This document shows, in pieces, positions 26,378 through 35,323 of a DNA stretch of 64,000 nucleotides (positions within the stretch are counted from its first letter, which is position 1; every line of letters begins with the position of its first letter). The stretch is taken from NCBI RefSeq assembly GCF_000341105.1, contig NZ_ANBB01000037.1, forward strand, positions 124,001 to 188,000, in the 5' to 3' direction. The notes beneath the pieces are model-generated. The model saw only the letters and a program-made list of their open reading frames with translations. It was not told the origin of the DNA and ran no database searches. The position numbers were made by a program, and so were the translations under genes. This DNA comes from Nocardiopsis potens DSM 45234. Lineage in GTDB: Bacteria; Actinomycetota; Actinomycetes; Streptosporangiales; Streptosporangiaceae.

Positions 26378-26418
26378 CCAAGCAACTGCTTGGTTTTTCG
26401 CCGGGTCTTCTCTAGGCT
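26378..26418 (+). promoter_or_regulatory. hyuA promoter with overlapping inverted repeat
   Basis: -35 TTGGTT (26390-26395), 17-bp spacer, -10 TAGGCT (26413-26418), ATG 8 nt later: a well-formed leaderless promoter. The inverted repeat CCAAGC-aact-GCTTGG (26378-26393) overlaps the -35 and could be an operator. No regulator gene is adjacent. Confidence 0.6.
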
Positions 26419-26425
26419 GCCGGGC

Positions 26426-28594
26426 ATGGGCGGCGCAGCGGGAGCGGGCGGGACCGGGGCGGGCCACGCGCTCGGCATCGATGTCGGCGGCACCTTCACC
26501 GACGTCGCGGTGGTCCGCGGCGACGGCCGGACGGCCGTGGCCAAGGTGCTCAGCACGCACCGGGACCCGGTCGAGGCGGCGGTGCGCGGCGCCCGGGCCG
26601 CGCTGCGCGCCGCACGGGCCGACCCCGGCCGGGTGGAGCGGGTCGTGCACGCCACCACCCTGGCCACCAACGCCGTGCTGGAGCGCACCGGCGAGCGGGT
26701 CGCCCACCTGAGCACCGCCGGGTTCGACGGCGTGCTCGCCCTCGGCCGCTACGCCCGGGTCGAGGAGGACCGCTACGACCTGCGGTTCGACCCGCCCGGC
26801 CCGCCGGTCCCGGCGGAGGACAGGTTCGAGGTCCCCGAGCGGACCGGCCCGGACGGCACCGTGCTCACCCCGCTCGACGAGGACGCGGTCCGCGCCATCG
26901 CCCGGACGCTGGCCCGGCGCGGCGTCCGCGCCGTCTCGGTCTGCCTGCTGCACTCCTACGCCGCCCCCGGGCACGAGCGGCGCACCGCGCGCATCCTCCG
27001 GGCCGAGCTCGGACCGGACGCGTTCATCGCGCTCTCCAGCGACGTCTGGCCGGAGCCGCGCGAGTACGAGCGGGCCGCCACCACCCTGATGTCGGCCTAC
27101 GTCGGACCGCTGCTGGGCCGCTACCTGTCCCGGCTGGAGGAGGCCCTGCACACCATCGGGGTGCGGGCGCCGCTCCAGGTCACCGACTCGCGCGGGGACG
27201 TGATGTCGGCCCGCGGCGCGGTCCGCCGCGCGGTGGCCACCATCGAGTCGGGGCCGGCCGCGGGCGTGCTGGCCGCCCGGGACGCCGCGGTGCGCGCCGG
27301 AACCGGCGACGCGATCAGCTTCGACATGGGCGGTACCACCGCCAAGGCCTGCGTCATCCGCGGCGGCGAACCCGACGTCACCCGGGAGTTCCACGTCGGC
27401 GGCCGGGGCAGCTTCGGCGGCCGGCGGGCCGGGACCGGGGTGCCGATCGCCGCGCCCGCCATCGACCTGGCCGAGGTCGGCGCGGGCGGCGGGAGCATCG
27501 CCTGGATCGACGGGGCGGGCACGCTGCGGGTCGGGCCGCGCTCGGCCGGCTCCGACCCCGGCCCCGCCTGCTACGGGCGGGGCGGCGAGGAGCCCACGGT
27601 CACCGACGCCGACCTGGTCCTCGGCCACCTCGACCCGGACGCGTTCGCCGGCGGCGGCCTGCCGCTCTCCACCGCCCTGGCGGAGAAGGCGGTGGACCGG
27701 CTGGCCCGGCCGCTGGGCGTGCCGCGCGAGCGTGCGGCCCAGGCCGTCCGCGAGATCGCGGACGCCGCCATGGGGGCCGCGGTGCACGTGGTCACCGTCC
27801 AGCGCGGCATCGACCCCCGGGGCCTCACCCTGGTCGCCTTCGGCGGCGCCGGGCCGGTGCACGCGGCCGGGGTCGCCGACCGGTTCGGCATCGGCTCGGT
27901 GGCGGTCCCGCCGCGCTGCGGGGCGGCCTCGGCGGCAGGGCTGCTCTTCGCCGAGCTCGGCACCGAGCGGGTCCGCTCGCTGGCCGTGCCCGGGGCGGAG
28001 CTTGCCGCCCGGGCCGGCGAGGTGGAGGAGGCCTTCACCGCGCTGGCCGGGGAGGCCTGCGCCGAGCTGGGGGCGGACCCGGACGCGCCCGGGCTCCGGC
28101 TGCTCCGCTCGGCCGACGTGCGCTTCACCGGGCAGACGCACCGCCTGGCGGTGCCCTTCGCCGGCCGGCCGCTGACCCCGGAGAGCGCCGGGGCGGCCCT
28201 GGCCGAAGCGGCCGGGCGCTTCGCCGAGCGGCACCGGGCGGCCTACGGCGTCGACCACCGTGGCCCGGTGGAGTTCACCGCGTTCCGGGTGCGCGCGGTG
28301 GCGCCGGCCGCCGGGCCCGCCCCGCACCCGCCGGACCCCGCGGCCGCCCCCGGCGGGCCGGTCGCGGTCCGGCGGGCGCTCTTCCCCGAACCGGGCGCCG
28401 GCGCCGCCGGGACGGCGCCGTGGACCGGGCGGGACACCCCGTTCCGGCCCCGCTCCGCACTGGCCCCCGGCACCCGGCTGCCGGGCCCGGCGGTGCTCAC
28501 CGACGACGCGTCGACGATCGTGGTCCCGCCCGGCTGGACCGCGAGCCCCGCCCCGGACGGCGGCACCCTGCTGGTCCGCGGCGCGGCGCGGTAG
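26426..28594 (+). CDS. hyuA: Hydantoinase/oxoprolinase subunit A (HyuA-like)
   Basis: 722 residues from ATG 26426, fixed by the promoter just upstream. N-terminal hydantoinase A domain with the ATP-binding strand-loop LGIDVGGTFTDVAVV (residues 14-28) and VHATTLATNAVLER. Central oxoprolinase domain includes ISFDMGGTTAKACVI, GAGGGSIAWID, SAGSDPGPACYGRGG and LVAFGGAGPVHA. Members hydrolyse hydantoins, 5-oxoproline, acetone derivatives or related ketones with ATP and need subunit B. The B gene starts 50 bp downstream. Substrate undetermined; the pair could equally be an N-methylhydantoinase or an acetophenone-carboxylase-like system. Confidence 0.92.
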   Translation: MGGAAGAGGTGAGHALGIDVGGTFTDVAVVRGDGRTAVAKVLSTHRDPVEAAVRGARAALRAARADPGRVERVVHATTLATNAVLERTGERVAHLSTAGFDGVLALGRYARVEEDRYDLRFDPPGPPVPAEDRFEVPERTGPDGTVLTPLDEDAVRAIARTLARRGVRAVSVCLLHSYAAPGHERRTARILRAELGPDAFIALSSDVWPEPREYERAATTLMSAYVGPLLGRYLSRLEEALHTIGVRAPLQVTDSRGDVMSARGAVRRAVATIESGPAAGVLAARDAAVRAGTGDAISFDMGGTTAKACVIRGGEPDVTREFHVGGRGSFGGRRAGTGVPIAAPAIDLAEVGAGGGSIAWIDGAGTLRVGPRSAGSDPGPACYGRGGEEPTVTDADLVLGHLDPDAFAGGGLPLSTALAEKAVDRLARPLGVPRERAAQAVREIADAAMGAAVHVVTVQRGIDPRGLTLVAFGGAGPVHAAGVADRFGIGSVAVPPRCGAASAAGLLFAELGTERVRSLAVPGAELAARAGEVEEAFTALAGEACAELGADPDAPGLRLLRSADVRFTGQTHRLAVPFAGRPLTPESAGAALAEAAGRFAERHRAAYGVDHRGPVEFTAFRVRAVAPAAGPAPHPPDPAAAPGGPVAVRRALFPEPGAGAAGTAPWTGRDTPFRPRSALAPGTRLPGPAVLTDDASTIVVPPGWTASPAPDGGTLLVRGAAR

Positions 28595-28644
28595 GGCGGC
28601 CGGAGATCGCGGCGGAGAGGGCGGTAGAGAGGACGGTGCGGGCG

Positions 28645-30390
28645 ATGGCGGAAGAGGCGGGCCCCGGCGGGGCGGCGGCGGAGATCCTGCACCACGCGCT
28701 GCTGGTCGCGGCGGAGGAGGCGAGCATCGCGGTGGTGCGCTCCGCGCACTCGGCGTTCATCGTGGAGGGCTCGGACGCCTCGGCGGCGGTGCTCGACGCG
28801 GAGGGCCGGCTGGTCGCGCACTCGGTGGCGACCACGCTGATGAACAGCATGGCGCTGGCGGAGGCGCTGCCGCCGCTGCTGGAGCAGATCCCGGCCCGGA
28901 CCATGCGCCGGGGGGACGTGTTCATCACCAACGACCCCTACCGGGGCGGGGTGCACGCCAACGACCTGATGGTGTTCGCCCCGGTCTTCGCCGGCGGTCG
29001 GCCCGCCTACTTCGGCGCCGCCCTGATCCACGTCGCCGACCTGGGCGGGCTCTCCGCGGGCGGGATGGCGCCGCTGGCCACCGAGGTCCACCTGGAGGGG
29101 CTGCAGCTGCCCGCCATGCGGATCGCCGACGCGGCGGGGGTGGACGACCGGGTCGCCGCGCTGCTCCGGCTGAACAGCAGGACGCCGGACGCGGTGATGG
29201 GGGACGTCCGGGCGCTCATCGCCGGGGCCGGGACGGCGGCGGCGCGCACCGCCGGGCTGCTCGCCGAGTACGGGGAGGAGCGCCTGGCCGCCGGGATCGA
29301 GGCCGCCCTGGACGCCGCCGAGGCGCGCACCCGCGCCGCCCTGTCCCGGCTGCCGGCCGGCGTGTACCGGGCGGAGTACCCGATCGACGACGACGGCATC
29401 GAGCCGGGCCGCGCGCACACGGTCCGGGTCGAGGCCTCGGTGGGCGGCGGGGAGGTGCTGCTCGACTTCTCCGGTACCGACCCGCAGGTCCCGGCGGCGA
29501 TCAACGCGAGCCTGTCGCAGACGCTGGCGGCGGCGGTGTTCGCGGTGCGCTGCTTCACCGACCCGGCCGTCCCGATGAACGCGGGGAGCCTGCGCCCGAT
29601 CCGCACCCGGGTCCCGGCCGGGAGCCTGCTCAACGCCACCCCGCCGCACCCGTGCGGCGGGCGGTTCGTCCCGGTCTACGCGGCGATGGAGGCGGTGCTC
29701 GCCGCGCTCTCCGAGGCGGTCCCGGAGCGGGCCGTCGCCGCCTCGGGCATCCTCCAGCCGTTCTCCATCGCCTCGGTCGGCGCCCCGTACTGGATCCACC
29801 TGGCCTACGACTTCGGCGGGGGCGGCGCGCGGGCGGGCGGCGCGGGGAAGGACGGGCCGGACGCCACCGGGGTCCACTTCGGCCTGGGGCGCAACTCGGT
29901 GCCCCAGGTGGAGGCGGTGGAGGAGCGGTTCCCGATCCGGGTGGAGGAGGTGCGGACGGTGCCCGACTCCGGAGGCCCCGGACGGTACCGGGGCGGCCTG
30001 GGGTCGCGCACCGTGTTCCGGCTGCTGGCCGACGCGCACGTGAGCGCGCGCGGCGACCGGCTGCGGCTGGCGCCGCCGGGCCGGGACGGCGGGGGAGCGG
30101 GCCGGACCGGCGGGTTCTACCGGGTCTCCGCTTCCGGGGAGGCGGAGCGGCTGCCGGCGAAGGCGAACAACGTCCGGTTCGCGGCGGGGGAGGCGCTCGC
30201 GGTGGAGACGACCGGCGGGGGCGGCGTCGGCGACCCGCTGCTGCGGCCGGCCGCCGAGGTCGCCGCGGACCTCGCCGCGGGCCGCGTCACCCGGGACGGG
30301 GCCGAACGCGACTACGGGGTGCTTTTCGACGCGGAAGGCCGACCGCACCGCCCAAGCCGCAAAAAGGGCAAATCGGAATCTACATTGTAA
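28645..30390 (+). CDS. hyuB: Hydantoinase/oxoprolinase subunit B (HyuB-like)
   Basis: 581 residues from ATG 28645 (GAGAGG upstream); GTG 28636 is an alternative adding three residues. Family motifs: VVRSAHSAFIVEGSDASAAV near residue 32, FITNDPYRGGVHANDLMVFA near 93, HVADLGGLSAGG, NATPPHPCGGRF near 332, GGPGRYRGGLGSR near 444 and the C-terminal TTGGGGVGDPL. It forms a complex with HyuA. The last 15 codons are Lys/Ser-rich (RPSRKKGKSESTL) and AT-richer than the rest. Confidence 0.92.
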   Translation: MAEEAGPGGAAAEILHHALLVAAEEASIAVVRSAHSAFIVEGSDASAAVLDAEGRLVAHSVATTLMNSMALAEALPPLLEQIPARTMRRGDVFITNDPYRGGVHANDLMVFAPVFAGGRPAYFGAALIHVADLGGLSAGGMAPLATEVHLEGLQLPAMRIADAAGVDDRVAALLRLNSRTPDAVMGDVRALIAGAGTAAARTAGLLAEYGEERLAAGIEAALDAAEARTRAALSRLPAGVYRAEYPIDDDGIEPGRAHTVRVEASVGGGEVLLDFSGTDPQVPAAINASLSQTLAAAVFAVRCFTDPAVPMNAGSLRPIRTRVPAGSLLNATPPHPCGGRFVPVYAAMEAVLAALSEAVPERAVAASGILQPFSIASVGAPYWIHLAYDFGGGGARAGGAGKDGPDATGVHFGLGRNSVPQVEAVEERFPIRVEEVRTVPDSGGPGRYRGGLGSRTVFRLLADAHVSARGDRLRLAPPGRDGGGAGRTGGFYRVSASGEAERLPAKANNVRFAAGEALAVETTGGGGVGDPLLRPAAEVAADLAAGRVTRDGAERDYGVLFDAEGRPHRPSRKKGKSESTL

Positions 30391-30514
30391 GAGCGGCAAT
30401 GAGGTGAAGCCGTCCGGCATGGCGCGGCGATGGCGCGGCCCGCACGCATGTTATGAAATTCGCAGACGATGCGTGACCGTGGCTTCGCAGAACGTGATAT
30501 GGGGGCGTTTACCC

Positions 30515-32050
30515 ATGGACCATCCCCGTGCCGCAGCAGGGGCCGTACTGCTCGCAGCCCTGGCGGCGGTGCCCCTCGCCGGGATCCCCGGGGCGGCGGC
30601 CGCGGGGGCGCCCTCCGCCGCCGCGGACGGCGTCCAGGTCCGCGTCGGCGCGGCCGGGGACGAGGCGCGGGTGCACGGCACGGTCGACTACGCCGTCACC
30701 GTCGCCAACACCGGCCCGGAGGACCTTCCCGACGCACGGATCGTGCAGCTGCTGCCGGAGGGCCTGGACGGCATCGAGGCCGGGCAGGACGGCGAGGCCG
30801 GCGACGGCGAGGTGGTCTGGGAGCGCGGGCTGCCCGCCGGCGAGGCGGTCGAGCTGGAGTCCTCCGGCACCGTCCGCGCGGACGCGGGCGGGCGGCTGGC
30901 CACGACGGTCTGCGTCCGCCCGGCACCGGGGGAGGGGCTGGTCGGCTGCGCCTCGGACTCGCTCCCGGTCGGCCCGGTCTCCAAGGCCTGGATCGCCGCC
31001 TGGACCGCCGCGGCGGCGGGCGCGCTGCTGCTCCTGGCCGTCGGCGGGCGGTGGCTGCTCCAGATGTACCGGCGGTTCCGCGAGGACGGCGTCCGGATCG
31101 AGTACGTGACCGGCCGGGTGGCGATCCCGGAGCCGCCGCTGGCGCTCGCCCGGATGCCGTGGCGCTACCGCCTCCAGCTCCTCCAGGCCGTCCCGGCCAC
31201 CGGAACCCGGACCGGGGGCGGGGAATCGACGCAGGCCCTGGCCCCGGAGGCCGCCGCCGGGCCCGCCGAAGCCGCCCTGGCCGACCCGGAGCAGGACCGC
31301 GCCGAGGCGCCCGAGGCCGCAAAGGCGGTCTCCGAGACGCCGGCCGAGGACGTGCGGACCGGCGCCGCGCACGACGACGAGGCGCGGAAGGACGCAGAGC
31401 CGGAACCGTCCGGCGCCGCGTCCGAGGACACCGCGGAAGAGCCCGCCGCAGAAGAGCCCTCCGCGGAGCCGGACGCCGGGGACGGCGGGGACCGGGACGC
31501 GGTCGGCGCGGAGGCCGACGGGCAGAGCGCCGGCGAGGCGGCCGGCGCGGAGCCGGAGGAGGCCGCGGAGGACCGGGAGACCGCGGAAGCGCGGCGAGAG
31601 GAGCCCGCCGCCGGCGGCGAGGACGGCGCCCCCGCCGCCGGTACGACCGGTGCGGAGCCGGACGCCGGGAAGCCGGACGCCGAGGAGGAGCGGCCCGCCG
31701 GCGAAGGCGCCGCCGCCGAGCGGGAGGCCGGGGAAGAGGCCTCCGAAGACGGCGCCTCCGACACCGGGGCCGCCGCAGAGGAGCAGGACCCGGCCGGGGA
31801 CCGGCAGGCCGGAGAGGCCGGAGGGGACCGGTCGGCGGAGGCCGTCACCGAAGGGACCGGCGCCACGGAGGAGGACGCCGCCGTTCCGGCGCAGCGCGGC
31901 CGCCGCAAGGGGCGGAAGCCCTGGTCCCGCAAGCGCAAGCCGCGCCGGGCCGAGCGCGGCGTCCCCGAGCAGGCCGCCGGGGACGGCTCGGCGGGCACCG
32001 CGGAGGACACCGCCGCCGAGCGCGACCTGGCCCCCGCCGAACGGGACTGA
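30515..32050 (+). CDS. Signal-peptide membrane protein with long acidic tail
   Basis: 511 residues from ATG 30515 (GGGGGCG upstream). Signal peptide MDHPRAAAGAVLLAALAAVP... ending near AAA; then one DUF11-like beta domain (GTVDYAVTVANTGPEDLPDA, LPEGLDGIEAG, residues about 50-150) outside the cell; one transmembrane helix (AWIAAWTAAAAGALLLLAVG, about 160-180); and about 280 cytoplasmic residues of Glu/Ala/Pro/Gly-rich disordered sequence, closed by a strongly basic patch RRKGRKPWSRKRKPRRAER near 465-483. The acidic-then-basic polarity resembles scaffolding or nucleic-acid-contacting tails. Family not recognised. Confidence 0.65.
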   Translation: MDHPRAAAGAVLLAALAAVPLAGIPGAAAAGAPSAAADGVQVRVGAAGDEARVHGTVDYAVTVANTGPEDLPDARIVQLLPEGLDGIEAGQDGEAGDGEVVWERGLPAGEAVELESSGTVRADAGGRLATTVCVRPAPGEGLVGCASDSLPVGPVSKAWIAAWTAAAAGALLLLAVGGRWLLQMYRRFREDGVRIEYVTGRVAIPEPPLALARMPWRYRLQLLQAVPATGTRTGGGESTQALAPEAAAGPAEAALADPEQDRAEAPEAAKAVSETPAEDVRTGAAHDDEARKDAEPEPSGAASEDTAEEPAAEEPSAEPDAGDGGDRDAVGAEADGQSAGEAAGAEPEEAAEDRETAEARREEPAAGGEDGAPAAGTTGAEPDAGKPDAEEERPAGEGAAAEREAGEEASEDGASDTGAAAEEQDPAGDRQAGEAGGDRSAEAVTEGTGATEEDAAVPAQRGRRKGRKPWSRKRKPRRAERGVPEQAAGDGSAGTAEDTAAERDLAPAERD

Positions 32051-32118
32051 CACCCGGCCCCGCCCGCCCCGCCGGTCGGCGCGGCCGTCCGCCGGGAGGC
32101 GGGCCGGGACTCGTGCGG

Positions 32119-32154
32119 CGGCCGTCCCGCGACGGCCGTCCGCCGGGACGGCCG
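32119..32154. terminator. Terminator between convergent genes
   Basis: 11-bp stem CGGCCGTCCCG (32119-32129) / CGGGACGGCCG (32144-32154), 14-nt loop, between the acidic membrane protein gene and nfo. No T tract. Confidence 0.6.
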
Positions 32155-32161
32155 CGGCGGG

Positions 32162-33025
32162 TCAGGAGTCGAGGGCCTCGGAGCGGAGCTTCTTCAGCAG
32201 GGCCGTGTCCGCCGCGTGCGGGCCGACAGGGCCGGGGGTCTCCAGGGTCAGGGGGACGCCCGCGGAGACCGGGTGGACGAAGAGCTCGGCGAAGGGCTCG
32301 GCGCCGATCCGGCCGGCGCCGATGTTCTCGTGCCGGTCCTTGTTGCTGCCGCAGTCGGCCTTGGAGTCGTTGGCGTGCACCAGGCCGAGGCGGTCGGCGC
32401 CGACCGCCTCGCCGAACCGGTCCAGCATGGCGGCCATGCCCGCGCGGCTGGAGATGTCGTGGCCGGCCGCGAAGGCGTGCGCGGTGTCCAGGCAGACCCG
32501 GGCGCGCGGGTGCCAGTCCAGGGCGTCGAGGTAGCCGGCGAGGTCGTCGACGGTGGCGCAGAGCACCTGGCCCTGGCCGGCCATCGGCTCCAGCAGCACC
32601 GGGGGGACGTTCTCGCCGAGCCGCTCCAGCAGCGGCAGCAGGCGGGAGCGCATCCGGTCCAGGCCGGCGGCGCGGCCGCCGCGCACCGCGGATCCGGTGT
32701 GCACCACCACGCCCAGGGCGCCGATCGCCGCGCCGCGGCGCAGCGAGTGCTCCAGCGAGGCCACCGACTTGGCGGCCACCTGCTCGTCCGGGGCGCCCAG
32801 GTTGATCAGGTAGGGGGCGTGCACGAAGACCGGGAGGCCGGAGCGGTCGCGCAGGGCGGCGTCCTCCTCGGGGACGCCGGGCGTGGTGGCCCAGCCGCGC
32901 GGGTTGCTGACGAAGACCTGGATCGCTTCGGCGCCGATCTCGTCGGCGTAGGGCAGGCCCTTGGTGGCCAGGCCTCCGGACACGGGTACGTGCGCCCCGA
33001 CGGGCGAAATGCGTGCGTCATTCAT
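32162..33025 (-). CDS. nfo: Endonuclease IV (deoxyribonuclease IV)
   Basis: 287 residues from ATG 33025. AP-endonuclease of base-excision repair, TIM barrel with a trinuclear zinc site. Motifs seen: VGAHVPVSGG (near residue 8), VFVHAPYLINLGAPDE, LEPMAGQGQVLCAT (metal Glu), RVCLDTAHAFAAGHD (Asp/His), LVHANDSKADCGSNKDRHEN and IGAGRIG. The TGA of the upstream DUF817 gene lies inside the nfo start region (8-nt overlap, ATGAATGA), so translation is coupled. Confidence 0.95.
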   Translation of the reverse strand: MNDARISPVGAHVPVSGGLATKGLPYADEIGAEAIQVFVSNPRGWATTPGVPEEDAALRDRSGLPVFVHAPYLINLGAPDEQVAAKSVASLEHSLRRGAAIGALGVVVHTGSAVRGGRAAGLDRMRSRLLPLLERLGENVPPVLLEPMAGQGQVLCATVDDLAGYLDALDWHPRARVCLDTAHAFAAGHDISSRAGMAAMLDRFGEAVGADRLGLVHANDSKADCGSNKDRHENIGAGRIGAEPFAELFVHPVSAGVPLTLETPGPVGPHAADTALLKKLRSEALDS

Positions 33026-33830
33026 GGCTGGGCACCAGCCTATTGCGCCCGGGGCCCTGCGCCTCACTCGGCTTCCACGAGGCGACCAGCACGAACGACA
33101 CGGTCACCAGCAGCGCCCAGGCGCCGAACTTGGCCGGGTGCACCAGGGCCCAGGCGTCGGCCTGGTGCGGGTAGCGCCAGGCACCGAGCAGGGTGGAGGC
33201 GTTCTCCGCGACCCACAGGAAGAACCCGATCAGCACGAAGGAGAGCGACAGCGGCATCCGGTAGCGGGCCGCCCCCACGGTGTAGTGCACCCAGGCGCCC
33301 CAGGTGACCGCGATCATGGCGGCGGCCAGGAGCACCCGGGCGTCGGGCAGCCAGTGGTGGGTGAGGAAGTTCGCGTAGATGAGCGCCGCGACGACCGCGG
33401 TGGCCGCGGCGCGGTAGCCGGTCACCTCCAGCTCCAGCAGCCGCCAGGCGCGCACCACGTAGCTGCCGACCGCGGCGTACATGAAGCCGCTGTACAGCGG
33501 GACGCCGCCGATCTTGGTCCAGGCCTCCTCCGGGTAGGCCCACGACCCCATGTGCACCTTGAACAGCTCGAAGACGAGGCCGACGACGTGGAAGCCGAGC
33601 ACCGCGAGGACCTCGCGCCCGCTCTCCAGGCGGAGCGCCCAGAACAGCGCGGTCAGCGCGATGCCGTAGGCGAGCAGGGCGTCGTAGCGGGGGATCTCCG
33701 GGGGGAGCAGCGAGGACAGGGCGAGCCCGATGAGGATCCCCGCGGCGAACGCGCAGGATCTGACCTGGAGCAGGGCGAAGCGGAGGAGCTGGGCGGCGCC
33801 GTGCCGGAGCGCGCGGGCGGCCCGGCTCAG
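33018..33830 (-). CDS. DUF817 membrane protein, probable CTG start
   Basis: 270 residues if begun at CTG 33830. Eight or so hydrophobic segments; DUF817 signature parts are LRFALLQVRSCAFAAG, VHMGSWAYPEEAW, GGVPLYSGFMYAAVGSYVVR and NASTLLGAWRYPHQ. Function unknown. Start choice: no ATG, GTG or TTG is in frame between the neighbouring coding region and the first conserved segment, whereas CTG 33830 is preceded by a near-perfect GGAGGAG ribosome site 5 nt away and forms a CTGA overlap with the LURP-one stop codon. It overlaps nfo by 8 nt, so the three genes form one tightly coupled operon. Confidence 0.75.
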   Translation of the reverse strand: MSRAARALRHGAAQLLRFALLQVRSCAFAAGILIGLALSSLLPPEIPRYDALLAYGIALTALFWALRLESGREVLAVLGFHVVGLVFELFKVHMGSWAYPEEAWTKIGGVPLYSGFMYAAVGSYVVRAWRLLELEVTGYRAAATAVVAALIYANFLTHHWLPDARVLLAAAMIAVTWGAWVHYTVGAARYRMPLSLSFVLIGFFLWVAENASTLLGAWRYPHQADAWALVHPAKFGAWALLVTVSFVLVASWKPSEAQGPGRNRLVPSHE

Positions 33831-34351
33831 TCCTGCTCCTCCTCTTCCTCCTCTTCCCGGCCGTCCTCGGTGAGCGAGTCCACCGCGACCGCGACGGCGA
33901 TCACCAGGGCGGGGTCGGCGGCGATGTCGGGACGGTGGGTGTTGGCGTCGACGGCGTAGGTGTCGCGGACGCGGAACCACTTCTTGGAGATGTGCGCGAC
34001 GGTGCCCTGCTCGTCGCTGATCACGTACTCCTTGCCGAGCAGGTCGCCGTGGACCTCCCACTCGCCGCCGGCGGCGAGCTCGACGATGAGCTTCTCCTTG
34101 ATCGGGTTGAACATGCGCTCCCGGACGGTGGCGACGAGCTCGTCGTCGCGGGTGATCCGCATCTGGTCGCGGATGTGCAGCAGCTTCTCCTTGATCTCCA
34201 GGAGAGGCTCGCCGTCGGGGGTCTTGAGCTGGAAGGTGGTGCGCAGCCGCATGGCCTTGCCGTCCACCCAGTAGATCCGGTTGTCCTCCTCGTCGGTGAC
34301 CCAGAAGTCGTCGCCGATGTCGAAGATCCGTTCGCGCACGAGGTATTTCAT
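33827..34351 (-). CDS. LURP-one-related (tubby-like fold) protein
   Basis: 174 residues from ATG 34351 (an in-frame start at 34486 adds a low-complexity leader). The 12-stranded LURP-one/scramblase-like barrel is apparent in YLVRERIFDIGDDFWVTDEE, YWVDGKAMRLRTTFQLKTPD, LLHIRDQMRITRDD, VHGDLLGKEYVISDEQG and KKWFRVRDTYAVD. Bacterial members are of unknown function. The C-terminus is an acidic run (EEEEEEEQD) whose codons supply the ribosome site for the downstream DUF817 gene. Confidence 0.85.
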   Translation of the reverse strand: MKYLVRERIFDIGDDFWVTDEEDNRIYWVDGKAMRLRTTFQLKTPDGEPLLEIKEKLLHIRDQMRITRDDELVATVRERMFNPIKEKLIVELAAGGEWEVHGDLLGKEYVISDEQGTVAHISKKWFRVRDTYAVDANTHRPDIAADPALVIAVAVAVDSLTEDGREEEEEEEQD

Positions 34352-34452
34352 GGGGGCGAGGCTAGCCCGTGCGGGAGGAGCGGCACCACCCTGCGCCCGG
34401 CCGCCTGTGGACGGGGTCTGTGCACGACGGCGCGCGGGCGGAGCGCGGAACC

Positions 34453-34458
34453 TATAAC
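34453..34458 (+). promoter_or_regulatory. -10 box of the Nif3-like gene
   Basis: TATAAC ends 9 nt before GTG 34468. Together with the lack of a ribosome site it implies a leaderless transcript for the Nif3/zinc-ribbon/RNase H operon. Confidence 0.55.
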
Positions 34459-34467
34459 CTGCGGTCC

Positions 34468-35316
34468 GTGAGCACAACGAGCGCACCGCCGACCCTGCAG
34501 GACGTGACCGACGCCTTCGAGGAGCTGTACCCGTCGGCCTGGGCGGCCTCCTGGGACGCGGTCGGCCTGGTCGCCGGGGACCCGGACCAGGCCGTGCGGC
34601 GGATCCTGTTCGCCGTCGACCCGGTGGCCGAGGTCGTGGACGAGGCGGTCGAGTGGGGGGCGCAGCTCATCGTCACCCACCACCCGCTGCTGCTGCGCGG
34701 GGTGACCAGCGTGGCGGCCACCACCCCGAAGGGGCGGCTGGTGCACCGGCTCATCCGGGAGGGGGTGGCCCTCTACACCGCGCACACCAACGCCGACACC
34801 GCCGACCCGGGGGTCTCCGACGCGCTCGCCGCCGCGGTCGGGCTGGCCGGGCCGCTGGTGCCGCTCGACCCCGACCCCTCGGATCCGGCGGGGCGGCGCG
34901 GGATCGGCCGCATCGGGCGGCTTCCGGAGCCGATGCCCCTGGCGGAGTTCGCCGCGCAGGCGGCGGCCGGGCTGCCCGGCACGGCGGGCGGGGTGCGCGT
35001 CGCGGGCGACCCGGAGCGCGAGGTGCGCACGGTCGCGGTGTCCGGCGGGGCGGGCGATTCGCTGCTGGACGCGGCGCGCGCCGCGGGCGTCGACGCCTAC
35101 CTCACCTCGGACCTGCGCCACCACCCGGCCTCGGAGTTCACCCAGGACGGCGGGCCCGCGCTGCTGGACGTCGCGCACTGGGCCGGGGAGTGGCCCTGGC
35201 TGGCCGACGGGGCGGAGCGGCTCGCGGGCGCCCTGGGCTCCCGGGGGGCTACCGTTGAGACCCGCGTATCCACCACCGTCACCGACGCCTGGTCGCAGGC
35301 GTTCCGAGGAGACTAG
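34468..35316 (+). CDS. Nif3-like dinuclear metal centre protein
   Basis: 282 residues from GTG 34468. Conserved metal-binding motifs: WDAVGLVAGDPDQ (near 24-36), IVTHHPLLLRGV (about 68-79; His-His ligands), YTAHTNADTADPGVSDALA and a C-terminal VAHWAGEW-type His/Glu. Family members are hexameric with two metal ions and have been proposed as GTP-cyclohydrolase-like or folate-related enzymes; the reaction is not settled. It is first in an operon with a zinc-ribbon coiled-coil protein 7 bp downstream, an arrangement I recall from Streptomyces and mycobacteria. Confidence 0.9.
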   Translation: MSTTSAPPTLQDVTDAFEELYPSAWAASWDAVGLVAGDPDQAVRRILFAVDPVAEVVDEAVEWGAQLIVTHHPLLLRGVTSVAATTPKGRLVHRLIREGVALYTAHTNADTADPGVSDALAAAVGLAGPLVPLDPDPSDPAGRRGIGRIGRLPEPMPLAEFAAQAAAGLPGTAGGVRVAGDPEREVRTVAVSGGAGDSLLDAARAAGVDAYLTSDLRHHPASEFTQDGGPALLDVAHWAGEWPWLADGAERLAGALGSRGATVETRVSTTVTDAWSQAFRGD

Positions 35317-35323
35317 AGAACAC

